The notes beneath the pieces are model-generated. The model did not search any database. It worked only from the letters and a program-made list of their open reading frames with translations, and had not been told where the DNA came from. This document shows, piece after piece, positions 28,112 to 36,073 of a stretch of DNA of 64,000 bases (position 1 is the stretch's first letter; each line of letters opens with the position of its first letter). The DNA lies in NCBI RefSeq assembly GCF_029869925.1, contig NZ_CP118605.1, positions 248,001 through 312,000 of the forward strand. The letters are read 5' to 3'. This DNA is from Microbulbifer bruguierae (lineage in GTDB: Bacteria; Pseudomonadota; Gammaproteobacteria; Pseudomonadales; Cellvibrionaceae). Both the position numbers and the translations under genes were made by a program.

Positions 28112-29587
28112 ATGAGAATTGAGATCACCTGCAGTAATCGTGTGGGAATACTGCAAGAAATAATGGGTATCTTCAGTGAATTCCGGATCAATGTGCGGTC
28201 GGGAGAACTCGGTGGTGACAGCGGTGACAAAGTCTATCTGTCCGCCCCCGGCCTGCTGGCTAATCAGTACCAGGCCATAGAGAAGTCCCTGCACCGTATC
28301 CCCGGCGTACAGAAGGTGCGCCGAATCTCGTTAATTCCCTCGGAGCGGCGGCATTTCGAACTGGACACCCTGCTGCGCCACGTTACGGACCCAGTGCTCT
28401 CGGTCGATCGGGAGGGGCATATTGTTGCGGCCAATCTGGCTGCCGCACGGGCCTTCGGGGTCAGCCTCACCGAGGTTCCGGGTATGCAGTTGCAGCGCTT
28501 TCTGCCGCGCCTGCAGTTGACGGAATTACTGCGGGGATTAACCGCACCCCGATACGGGTTTCCGGTCACTGTGCGGGGCAGGGCGTACACCCTGGACTGG
28601 TCGCCAATTGCCCTGGCGGACGACCCGGGCGTGGTCGCCTCACTTGCGGGTGCGGTACTGACTCTGCAGGAGAACCCCGCAAGTGGCAGTTCCGGCCAGG
28701 AACTTCCGCCTGAAATTCTGTGGGACCTGGACCGGCGACGTGAAAGCTGTCTGCGGTTGCAGCAGTTGGCACCCTTGCCGGAACCCCTGTTGATCAGCGG
28801 GGAACCCGGAAGCGGTAAAACCACATTTTTGCATGCTGCCTACTACCTCTGCCCACTGGCCGAGAAGGGACAGTTTCGTCTGTATTCGGGCGAAGATTTT
28901 GTAAGCGCCTCAGTCACCGAGGCCGCTGCCCTGGGAAAAGACGCGGTAGTACTGATTGACGATTTGCAGCGGGCGCCAGCCGAAGCCCAGCGAAAATTGA
29001 CGGAATATCTGCTGGGAGGGCACCTCATTGCCCGCCTGATGGTTACTGCTACTGCCTGTCACGGGCTGGAACCGGCACTGCAGCAAATATTCGCCACTGG
29101 CCAGATTCATTTGCCACCATTGCGCTCCATGCGCCCGGCAATCCAGGGCTTCGCAACGAGAATTCTGCAAGCGAGCGGCAGTGGAGAGCCGCTGGAGTGT
29201 GCCGATTCCCTGATTGAGCAGCTCAGGCTAAGAGATTGGCCGAGTAACCTGAGGGGGCTGAAGACGCATCTACAGGCGGCGATTTTGTCTGCCCGTGGAC
29301 GCGGTGCGACTTGTTTAGAGCGGGAGGATTTACCCGCGGCAGCCGTGGATGATCGACTGCCGTGGCAAAACTGGGGGCGGGGGCTGACCCTGCCGGAGCA
29401 GTTGGCAAAGGTGGAGCGGGCGATACTCGCCGAAATATTGACGGAGCTTCCCGAAGAATTGCATTCCAGCAGGGAGCTGGCGAAGCGGTTGGGAATTTCT
29501 CATACGGCTGTCGCCAATAAATTGCGCAAGTACGAGTTGCCAGGCGCTGCCCGCAAACCGCGGGAAAGTGAGGACCAACGAAGCTAG
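28112..29587 (+). CDS. TyrR/PhhR-type aromatic amino acid regulator
   Basis: A 491-residue regulator with TyrR order: an N-terminal ACT domain (1-75), a PAS domain (about 85-180), an AAA+ region (about 205-425) and a Fis-type helix-turn-helix (about 458-480) whose LGISHTAVANKLRKYEL block is nearly that of TyrR. The Walker A GEPGSGKTT (about 231-239) and Walker B VVLIDDLQ are kept, but the AAA+ region is short and divergent and lacks the GAFTGA loop, so, like E. coli TyrR, it should act at sigma-70 promoters. Divergent from phhA; the TyrR box in front suggests autoregulation. Confidence 0.92.
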   Translation: MRIEITCSNRVGILQEIMGIFSEFRINVRSGELGGDSGDKVYLSAPGLLANQYQAIEKSLHRIPGVQKVRRISLIPSERRHFELDTLLRHVTDPVLSVDREGHIVAANLAAARAFGVSLTEVPGMQLQRFLPRLQLTELLRGLTAPRYGFPVTVRGRAYTLDWSPIALADDPGVVASLAGAVLTLQENPASGSSGQELPPEILWDLDRRRESCLRLQQLAPLPEPLLISGEPGSGKTTFLHAAYYLCPLAEKGQFRLYSGEDFVSASVTEAAALGKDAVVLIDDLQRAPAEAQRKLTEYLLGGHLIARLMVTATACHGLEPALQQIFATGQIHLPPLRSMRPAIQGFATRILQASGSGEPLECADSLIEQLRLRDWPSNLRGLKTHLQAAILSARGRGATCLEREDLPAAAVDDRLPWQNWGRGLTLPEQLAKVERAILAEILTELPEELHSSRELAKRLGISHTAVANKLRKYELPGAARKPRESEDQRS

Positions 29588-29943
29588 CGAGGTATTTTGC
29601 CCAGCAGAATATCCTTGAACATCACGAAATCCCCCCACAGGGAATACAGTGGGTTTTTGAAGGTGGCGGGGCGGTTGTGCTCAAAAAAGAAATGCCCTAC
29701 CCAGGCGAAGCCGTAGCCGGCTACCGGCAGCGCTGCCAGTAATAACCATTTCTGGGTGGTAACAGCGGTGATCAACAGGCCAATCACCAGTGCCGTGCCG
29801 ACAAAATGCAGGCGGCGGCACGTGAGGTTGCTGTGCTCTCCCAGATAAAAGGGATAAAACTCTTTGAAGGATGTAAAGCGCGGCGTTTCCTTTGTCGCCG
29901 GCTGGGGTTCGTTCTGCTGATTGCCCATGGTGGTGTCTGCCAT
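29584..29943 (-). CDS. DUF962/Mpo1-like membrane protein
   Basis: A 119-residue protein with the DUF962 signature: SFKEFYPFYLGEHSNLTCRRLHFVGT, two hydrophobic segments (about 48-85) and WVGHFFFEHNRPATFKNPLYSLWGDF. In yeast the relative Mpo1 is an Fe(II) dioxygenase acting on 2-hydroxy fatty acids; the His residues here (H37, H46, H83, H89) fit metal binding. The bacterial role is untested. Its stop overlaps the tyrR-type stop by four bases (convergent). Confidence 0.9.
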   Translation of the reverse strand: MADTTMGNQQNEPQPATKETPRFTSFKEFYPFYLGEHSNLTCRRLHFVGTALVIGLLITAVTTQKWLLLAALPVAGYGFAWVGHFFFEHNRPATFKNPLYSLWGDFVMFKDILLGKIPR

Positions 29944-30059
29944 CTCGCTATCCTGTTATTAGATCCTTTGGGTCGGATTAGTCCGCTCGCCACAGTGTAC
30001 GGCGGTTTGAAATTTGGACCAATAAGCAGGGAATCTGCTACTGTCCGGGATTCAACTTT

Positions 30060-30069
30060 TGTGATCACA
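30060..30069. promoter_or_regulatory. TGTGATCACA palindrome upstream of the CoA-transferase gene
   Basis: A perfect 10-bp palindrome 81 bases before the start at 30150. The same ten bases with similar T-rich flanks occur at 16831-16840 upstream of gcdH and the RND operon. It resembles a contracted CRP-type half-site pair, but the factor is unknown. Confidence 0.35.
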
Positions 30070-30149
30070 TTGCCATGCGTGGCTCGCGTACAAGCCGATA
30101 TTCTGGGCGATGTGGAATCAACAGGCAGTAACGGCAAATAGGCAAATTT

Positions 30150-31373
30150 ATGTCCGGTCCACTGGCCCATTTAAAAGTACTCGATCTCAGCCGTATTCTC
30201 GCCGGTCCCTGGGCAGGACAGGTGCTGGCGGATTTTGGTGCGGAAGTCATCAAAGTAGAGCGCCCGGAGCGCGGTGACGACACCCGTCACTGGGGGCCCC
30301 CTTTTCTCAGGGATCCGGAGGGTAACGATACCAGTGAGGCGGCCTATTACCTGAGCGCCAACCGCGGCAAGAAATCCATCACCGTGGATATCACGCAAGC
30401 CGAGGGGCAGCAGCTGATCCTGAAGCTGGCTCAACAGTGCGATGTATTACTGGAAAACTACAAAGTCGGCGGCCTGAAGAAATACGGGCTCGATTACGAA
30501 TCTGTGAGATCAGTCAATCCGCGCATTGTCTATTGCTCCATCACCGGGTTCGGGCAGACAGGCCCTTATGCCAGTCGCGCGGGTTACGATGCGATGATTC
30601 AGGGAATGGGGGGGCTGATGAGCCTGACGGGTGTGCCGGACGGTGAGCCCGGCGCTGGGCCGCAGAAGGTGGGCGTCGCCGTGGCGGATCTGATGACCGG
30701 GATGTATGCAGTTTCCGGCATCCTCGCGGCAATTATCCACCGCGACAGAACCGGAGAGGGGCAGCAGCTCGACCTCGCATTGCTGGATACCCAGGTGGCT
30801 TGGCTGGCGAATCAGGCGCAGAATTTCCTCACCTCGGGCGAAGCGCCCCGGCGCCAGGGTACGGCGCATCCCAATATCGTTCCCTATCAGGCGGTGCCCG
30901 CGAGTGACGGCTATTTCATGTTGGCGGTAGGCAATGATGCGCAGTTTCAGAAGTTCTGTGCTATTGCCGGACTGGACGATGTCGCCGCCGATCCCGCATA
31001 CGCCAGTAACAAGGGCCGGGTAATGGCCCGGCAGACATTGATGCCACGGATTGAGCTGGCCACCCGCAAACATCCTTCCGCCTGGTGGCTGAAAATGCTC
31101 AGTGAGGCCCTGGTACCCTGTGGACCGATCAATGATCTGGAGCAGGTTTTCGCGGACCCTCAGGTGCAGGCCCGCGGCATGGTGGTGGAACAGGATCACC
31201 CCACCGCCGCGAAGGTGAAAACGGTGCGCAACCCGGTAATTTTTTCCGCGTCAGCACTGGAGTACCCGCAGGCACCACCCATACTGGGTGAGCACACGAC
31301 GGAGATACTGAAGTCCGAACTTTCCCTGTCCGAGGAGGAGATTGAGATGCTGCACTCGCAGGGTGTCATCTAG
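30150..31373 (+). CDS. Family III CoA-transferase (CaiB/BaiF)
   Basis: A 407-residue CoA-transferase that moves CoA between carboxylic acids through an aspartyl-CoA thioester. The N-terminus has KVLDLSRILAGPWAGQ and DFGAEVIKVERPERGDDTR; the catalytic Asp is Asp147 in SRAGYDAMIQGMGG. Substrate cannot be fixed from sequence. Relatives of this subgroup act on glutarate or other dicarboxylates, and the glutaryl-CoA dehydrogenase gene at 15,454 needs such an activator, so a link is possible but not shown by position. Confidence 0.9.
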   Translation: MSGPLAHLKVLDLSRILAGPWAGQVLADFGAEVIKVERPERGDDTRHWGPPFLRDPEGNDTSEAAYYLSANRGKKSITVDITQAEGQQLILKLAQQCDVLLENYKVGGLKKYGLDYESVRSVNPRIVYCSITGFGQTGPYASRAGYDAMIQGMGGLMSLTGVPDGEPGAGPQKVGVAVADLMTGMYAVSGILAAIIHRDRTGEGQQLDLALLDTQVAWLANQAQNFLTSGEAPRRQGTAHPNIVPYQAVPASDGYFMLAVGNDAQFQKFCAIAGLDDVAADPAYASNKGRVMARQTLMPRIELATRKHPSAWWLKMLSEALVPCGPINDLEQVFADPQVQARGMVVEQDHPTAAKVKTVRNPVIFSASALEYPQAPPILGEHTTEILKSELSLSEEEIEMLHSQGVI

Positions 31374-31419
31374 CCTGAACTGTAAACGGAGCGGTGCAAC
31401 GGCAGAGACACAAAACAGG

Positions 31420-32184
31420 ATGTACAACCGAGGACAAAAAACAGTGGCTAGATGGGTACTGGTGATAATGGTGATGTCGCTGGCCGTTTACGGGTGTGAA
31501 AAGAACCCCCAAGCGGGTAGCGAAACTCCGCCCGACAGCCAGCACAGCACCAGGGAAAAGAGTGCCAAAGACACGGGCACCAAAGACAAGAGTATCGGGG
31601 TAAATACCATATCCGGGAATGCGGGTGCAGACGACACGAGTACTGCTCCTGCGTCCTCGAATTTCAATCCCTCCTACGACTGCGCCGCGGCACGCGTGAG
31701 CTCGATCGAAAAAATGATCTGTGCGGATGAATCGCTCTCGGAACTCGATCAGAAAATGGCGTCGGTATACAAGGCGGCCGGTGAAACGGAAAAGGCTCGG
31801 CAGGATCGATATTTTAAAGCCTATCAGCGAGGTTGGATCAAAGGCCGCAATGAATGCTGGAAGGCGGATGACAAGCGCCAGTGTGTGGTGGAGAGTTACC
31901 GGCGCCGCATTCTTGAATTGCAGGTTGGCTACGGTCTGTTGCCGGCGGCAGGTTCTGCGACCTTTCTCTGCGACGGCGCTCCCTTAACGGTGACTTACTA
32001 CGATACCGAGCCCCGCGCAGCCCTCGCGGAATACAAGGAAGACGAGTCAATCATGGTACTGGAGCCTACCGCCAGCGGTACCCGCTATCGCGGACGCAAT
32101 GAAAGTCTGTGGGAACATCAGACCGAAGCGACGGTGGTGTGGGGATACGGTGCCAGCGAGATGCGCTGCAAACTGCGCAGCTAA
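31420..32184 (+). CDS. Lipoprotein with LprI (DUF1311) and MliC lysozyme-inhibitor-like domains
   Basis: A 254-residue lipoprotein (lipobox AVYGC, Cys26), then a Ser/Thr/Lys-rich linker to about residue 80. An LprI-N/DUF1311 domain (about 85-170) has Cys residues in YDCAAARVSSIEKMICAD and RNECWKADDKRQC. A C-terminal MliC-like domain (about 180-254) has FLCDGAPLTVTYY and SGTRYRGRNESLW...EATV and a final MRCKL. Both domains are known from lysozyme inhibitors, so it may protect the cell wall against host or competitor lysozyme. A GTG at 31444 with an AGGA site is an alternative start that still gives the lipobox. It follows the CoA-transferase by 46 bases. Confidence 0.82.
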   Translation: MYNRGQKTVARWVLVIMVMSLAVYGCEKNPQAGSETPPDSQHSTREKSAKDTGTKDKSIGVNTISGNAGADDTSTAPASSNFNPSYDCAAARVSSIEKMICADESLSELDQKMASVYKAAGETEKARQDRYFKAYQRGWIKGRNECWKADDKRQCVVESYRRRILELQVGYGLLPAAGSATFLCDGAPLTVTYYDTEPRAALAEYKEDESIMVLEPTASGTRYRGRNESLWEHQTEATVVWGYGASEMRCKLRS

Positions 32185-32354
32185 AATGGCACTTTGGTGG
32201 CTATAAGGATGAATTTCGCGTAGATTTCTCTGATGTTTAATGCGTCTGGGCTAGTATCACGGGGCCTGGGCGACATTTTCCACGAAACAGAACCGGCATC
32301 AGGATTGGATCGCCGGGGTTGCGCAACCAATAATGCAGAACAGGGATGGTTTGC

Positions 32355-34040
32355 ATGAGTGCGATTTTACTGATGCTTCTGGGGCTTGGGGGATTGGCCG
32401 GCGGGTACCTGTTTTACTCCCGTTATATCGCCGATCGCATCTATCGCTTCGACCCGGATTTTATCACGCCCGCCCACGAATTTGAGGATGGTGTGGACTA
32501 TGTGCCCACCAATAAATTCGTGCTCTGGGGCCATCACTTTACTTCCGTGGCCGGTGCGGCACCCATCGTTGGACCCGCAATTGCGGTGATCTGGGGCTGG
32601 CTGCCCGCTTTCTTGTGGGTAATTCTGGGTACCGTATTTTTTGCCGGTGTTCACGACAGCGGCGCCGTCTGGGCCAGCGTGCGCAATCGTGCGGTTTCCG
32701 TGGGCTCACTCACCGGTGATGTTGTGGGCAAGCGGGCCCGCAGCATTTTCATGATCGTGATTTTTCTGGTTCTGCTGATGGTCAACGCGGTATTTGGCGT
32801 TGTGATCGCGGGCCTGTTGATCAAAAACCCCGCTTCGGTGGTGCCGATATGGGGAGCAATCGCGGTGGCGCTGGTGATCGGGCAGCTGATTTACCGCTTC
32901 AAATTCAACCTTGCCCTGGTTTCCCTGTTCGGCGTGATCGCGCTGTATCTGCTGATTTACATCGGGCCCTCGGTCCCTGTGTCGCTACCGGAATCTGTGG
33001 CCGGGCTTTCCGACGGCGCCAGCTGGATTCTGATTCTATTTGCCTATGCGGCGGTGGCCTCTCTGCTGCCGGTATGGGTACTGTTGCAGCCGCGGGATTA
33101 CATCAACGGGCTGCAGCTGTTTGTCGGTTTGATCCTGCTGTATGCCGCGGTGCTGGTCGGCAACCCGGAAGTCGTCGCCCCCATGATCAATCACCAGGTG
33201 CCGGTGGATACACCACCGCTGATTCCGCTGCTGTTCGTCACTATTGCGTGTGGAGCCATTTCCGGATTTCACGGTCTCGTCGCATCTGGCACCACCTCAA
33301 AACAATTGAATCGGGAGCCCGATGCCCGTTTTGTTGGTTATTTCGGTGCGGTGGGTGAGGGCGCCCTGGCGCTGGCGGCAATCCTTGCCGCTACCGCGGG
33401 CTTCGCCACTCTGGCGGACTGGCAGACGGTGTACCAGGGATTTGGTCAGGGCGGGGTACAGGCGTTTGTGGACGGTGGGGCGACGATTCTGAGCAATGGA
33501 ATCGGCATCAGTAGCGCGGTGGCTGGCACTATGCTGACGGTGATGGCGGCCCTGTTTGCCGGCACCACCATGGACACCGGCCTGCGTCTACAGCGCTATA
33601 TCTTTCAGGAATTTGGCGAAATTTACGGTATCCGCTGGCTTGGCCGGCCACTGCCGGCCACGCTAATGGCGGTGACTTGCTGCATATTGCTGGCGTTTGG
33701 CGCCGGCGGCGCGGATGGATCCGGAGGCTTATTGATCTGGCCACTGTTCGGCACCACCAACCAGCTGTTGGCCGGGCTTACGCTGTTGGTGGTGACGGTG
33801 ATGCTGGTGCGCCTGAAACGCCCAGTGTGGGTCACGTTGGTACCGCTGGTGTTCTTGCTGCTGATGACAGTGTTGGCGTTGTTAATCCAATTGAACGAGT
33901 TTTTCCAGAAAAAAGACTGGTTTTTGCTCGGTCTTGACGTTGTGGCGCTGGTGGCGGCAATTCTGGTGGCTCTGGAGTGCGCATCCGCACTGCGTAAGCC
34001 AGCCGCGATTTCTGTAACGGACGACAGGAGTGCGAGATGA
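32355..34040 (+). CDS. CstA-family transporter (carbon starvation protein)
   Basis: A 561-residue inner-membrane protein with about 15 hydrophobic segments and the CstA blocks FVLWGHHFTSVAGAAPIVGP and HDSGAVWASVRNRAVSVG near the N-terminus and SGFHGLVASGTTSKQL mid-protein. CstA/BtsT proteins import peptides or pyruvate. This one is shorter than E. coli CstA (701). The ATG at 32355 is chosen because AGGG stands nine bases before it; an ATG at 32346 has none. Its stop overlaps the next small gene, and an ArsA-like ATPase follows, so this is a coupled three-gene set. Confidence 0.93.
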   Translation: MSAILLMLLGLGGLAGGYLFYSRYIADRIYRFDPDFITPAHEFEDGVDYVPTNKFVLWGHHFTSVAGAAPIVGPAIAVIWGWLPAFLWVILGTVFFAGVHDSGAVWASVRNRAVSVGSLTGDVVGKRARSIFMIVIFLVLLMVNAVFGVVIAGLLIKNPASVVPIWGAIAVALVIGQLIYRFKFNLALVSLFGVIALYLLIYIGPSVPVSLPESVAGLSDGASWILILFAYAAVASLLPVWVLLQPRDYINGLQLFVGLILLYAAVLVGNPEVVAPMINHQVPVDTPPLIPLLFVTIACGAISGFHGLVASGTTSKQLNREPDARFVGYFGAVGEGALALAAILAATAGFATLADWQTVYQGFGQGGVQAFVDGGATILSNGIGISSAVAGTMLTVMAALFAGTTMDTGLRLQRYIFQEFGEIYGIRWLGRPLPATLMAVTCCILLAFGAGGADGSGGLLIWPLFGTTNQLLAGLTLLVVTVMLVRLKRPVWVTLVPLVFLLLMTVLALLIQLNEFFQKKDWFLLGLDVVALVAAILVALECASALRKPAAISVTDDRSAR

Positions 34041-34333
34041 CGGATACACCTCCCGAACCGGGGTTGCCGAAAAACCTGCAACTGGTTTTTCACCGCATCA
34101 GCGAACAGCTGGAAGCCTATTACAATGGGCCTTATCGCAGCGACATTGCCAAGGCTCAGCGCGATGAAGAGGATCTGTTTATGCTCCTTGTGCACTGCGA
34201 GTCCCTTGGCATTCCGAACCCCGTCAGTCTGTATACCCTGGAACTACAGCCGCTTTTACTCGAGCGCTTTCACCAGTGGCATCAGCGTATGGGGATGGAG
34301 CGATCGCCACTGGATGAACTGCGGTGTTGCTGA
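34037..34333 (+). CDS. Small CC-tailed protein of the CstA/ArsA operon (cory-CC-star type)
   Basis: A 98-residue soluble protein ending in Cys-Cys directly before the stop (DELRCC). The body is helical and charged with SEQLEAYYNGPYRSDIAKAQ and DEEDLFMLLVHCESLGIPNPVSLYTLEL. Proteins of this kind between a CstA-type transporter and an ArsA-like ATPase are, as far as I recall, named cory-CC-star in NCBI families; their function is unknown. ATGA overlap with the transporter stop and two bases to the ATPase start indicate translational coupling. The terminal Cys pair suggests metal, redox or membrane-linked handling. Confidence 0.8.
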   Translation: MTDTPPEPGLPKNLQLVFHRISEQLEAYYNGPYRSDIAKAQRDEEDLFMLLVHCESLGIPNPVSLYTLELQPLLLERFHQWHQRMGMERSPLDELRCC

Positions 34334-34335
34334 AA

Positions 34336-35448
34336 ATGCCCGCGCTGGACCTGCCAAACCTGTTGCAGCGCCGTCTGCTTTTCGTTGGCGGTAAGGGCGG
34401 GGTGGGCAAAACCAGTGTTGCTGCCGGGCTCGCTACCATCGCCGCGCGCAGCGGCAAACGGACACTGCTGGTATCCACCGACCCCGCGCACAATCTTGGC
34501 GACCTGTTTGGCTTTGCTGGTGGCGCCGCAACTGATCCCGTCGCGCTCGACCCGCCCCCGTTGCCCCCGGAATCTGCATTGGGGGATTCGGTATACGCCC
34601 CCGCGTCACTCTTTGGTCTGGAACTGAATCCCGAGCAGGTACTGGATGATTATCTGGCCGGTGTTCGACAACAGATGCTCGCATATATAGCGGTGGGTTT
34701 GCGGCCACAGCTGGAACAGCAACTGAAATTGAGTCGTCATTCCCCCGGTGCCGAAGAAGCCGCGCTGCTGGATGTGCTGACCAGAATCATCCAGCGGCGG
34801 GATGACTACGACCTGATAATTTTCGATACTGCGCCCACTGGACATACTCTGCGACTAATCAATCTACCCCGCATCATGTCTGCCTGGACTGACGGCCTGC
34901 TGACACAGAAGCAGCGCAGTGGGCGGTTCGCAGATATTCTGGCGCATCTGAAAAGCGGCGGAGATATTCATAATCCTGTGGGCGGGGACAAGCAGGGTGC
35001 GGCTGATGTCCCCCGAGAATTGCAACCGTTACTCGACCGTCAGGCGCGCTTTCGCGAGAGTGTCGCGGTTTTGAAAGATGCGAGTGAAACCGGATTCGTT
35101 TTCGTGATGACGGCGGAAACTCTGCCCTTGCAGGAAACACGGCGCGCGGCTTCGGCATTGAATGCCGCCGGCATTCCCATTGTCGGGCTGATCATCAACA
35201 GGCTATTGCCAGAATCCGCTCAAACGGTGGAATTTTTGCAGGGCGCGCTGCAGTTGCAGGACGAAGTGCTACTTGAAGTGGGTGACGTCCTGGGGGAAAT
35301 ACCACAGTTGAGATTACCCATGTCGGGTACGGTTACCCGCGGCAGGGTAGGGTTGGGATGTTTTGTCGCCACACTGCTACAGGCCGCTGAGCTCTGTGAG
35401 GGACAGAAACAAAAACTGCCCGACAGCGAGGCTGTCGGGCAGTTGTAA
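34336..35448 (+). CDS. ArsA/Get3-family ATPase
   Basis: A single-domain ATPase of 370 residues with the deviant P-loop GGKGGVGKTS (about 18-27), switch I STDPAHNLGDLFG and switch II DTAPTGHTLRLINLPRIM. ArsA drives arsenite export and Get3 targets tail-anchored proteins; this one has no CxxC zinc pair of Get3 and no ArsB partner. Its operon mates are a CstA-type transporter and the CC-tailed small protein, so it probably energises or matures that system. A GTG at 34324 could also start it. The last 11 codons are part of a 13-bp hairpin that serves as a terminator on the other strand. Confidence 0.88.
   Translation: MPALDLPNLLQRRLLFVGGKGGVGKTSVAAGLATIAARSGKRTLLVSTDPAHNLGDLFGFAGGAATDPVALDPPPLPPESALGDSVYAPASLFGLELNPEQVLDDYLAGVRQQMLAYIAVGLRPQLEQQLKLSRHSPGAEEAALLDVLTRIIQRRDDYDLIIFDTAPTGHTLRLINLPRIMSAWTDGLLTQKQRSGRFADILAHLKSGGDIHNPVGGDKQGAADVPRELQPLLDRQARFRESVAVLKDASETGFVFVMTAETLPLQETRRAASALNAAGIPIVGLIINRLLPESAQTVEFLQGALQLQDEVLLEVGDVLGEIPQLRLPMSGTVTRGRVGLGCFVATLLQAAELCEGQKQKLPDSEAVGQL
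35411..35443 (-). terminator. Minus-strand terminator inside the end of the ArsA-like gene
   Basis: A 13-bp perfect stem (35415-35427 with 35431-35443) and three-base loop is followed, on the minus strand, by TTTTGTTT. It ends the sulfite-reductase/DUF934 transcript 73 bases past that stop. On the plus strand it lies within codons of the ArsA-like gene and has no T-run. Confidence 0.85.
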
Positions 35449-35515
35449 ATACGCTGATCAAAAGGCACTGGTTAAAATTTTCCGGCAAACAATCCCGGTA
35501 ATCTATACCTGCAAT

Positions 35516-36073
35516 TTATGCCAGCGCGCGGCGACGGAAGATCGGCTGGGTCTGATCCACTGCAGCCTGGTAGCTGTCGGAAAAGTCCTGCAGCGAATCC
35601 AGCAGTCCTTCCATGGGCTGGTCTCCCTGATACGCGAAGGCGTTAAACCCGCAGCGCGTCAGGTAAGTCAGCTGGTCGCGGATAAAGTTTCCGACCGCGC
35701 GCAGTTCTCCGGTAAAGCCGTAGCGTTGGCGCAACAGGCGTCCGGCAGTAAAGGCTCGCCCGTCGGTAAACGCGGGGAAATTGGCCGCAATCAGAGGCAG
35801 TTCTTTTGCCGCGTCACCGATCAGGTCTGCGGTTTCATCGCTGTCCAGCCACACGCCGATTTCATTCTTGCGCGCCTGCAGGGTGCCGCGCAGTTCCAGC
35901 CACAGGGTCAGTGGCAGAATAAGGTTACCGGCGGGCAGGGATTCCGCGCTGACATCTTCGTCGCCACCCAGTTGCAGCAGCTGCCACTGGTTTTCCACGA
36001 CGGCTCCATCGCACAGCACGCGCTGTGGGTTTTCCGGTTGGGCACCTACGGGCTTTTTAGCTGGCTTTGGCAT
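35516..36073 (-). CDS. DUF934 protein, sulfite-reduction partner
   Basis: A 185-residue protein of the DUF934/COG3749 family, found next to CysI-type sulfite reductases and thought to help sulfite reduction, perhaps in place of a flavoprotein subunit. It shows the family features WLDSDETADLI, PLIAANFPAFTDGRAF and LRQRYGFTGELRAVG. The ATG at 36073 has a GGAG site seven bases before it, inside the reductase gene; a GTG two codons earlier is less likely. It overlaps the reductase gene by 17 bases, so the two are coupled. The terminator is at 35411-35443. Confidence 0.92.
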   Translation of the reverse strand: MPKPAKKPVGAQPENPQRVLCDGAVVENQWQLLQLGGDEDVSAESLPAGNLILPLTLWLELRGTLQARKNEIGVWLDSDETADLIGDAAKELPLIAANFPAFTDGRAFTAGRLLRQRYGFTGELRAVGNFIRDQLTYLTRCGFNAFAYQGDQPMEGLLDSLQDFSDSYQAAVDQTQPIFRRRALA

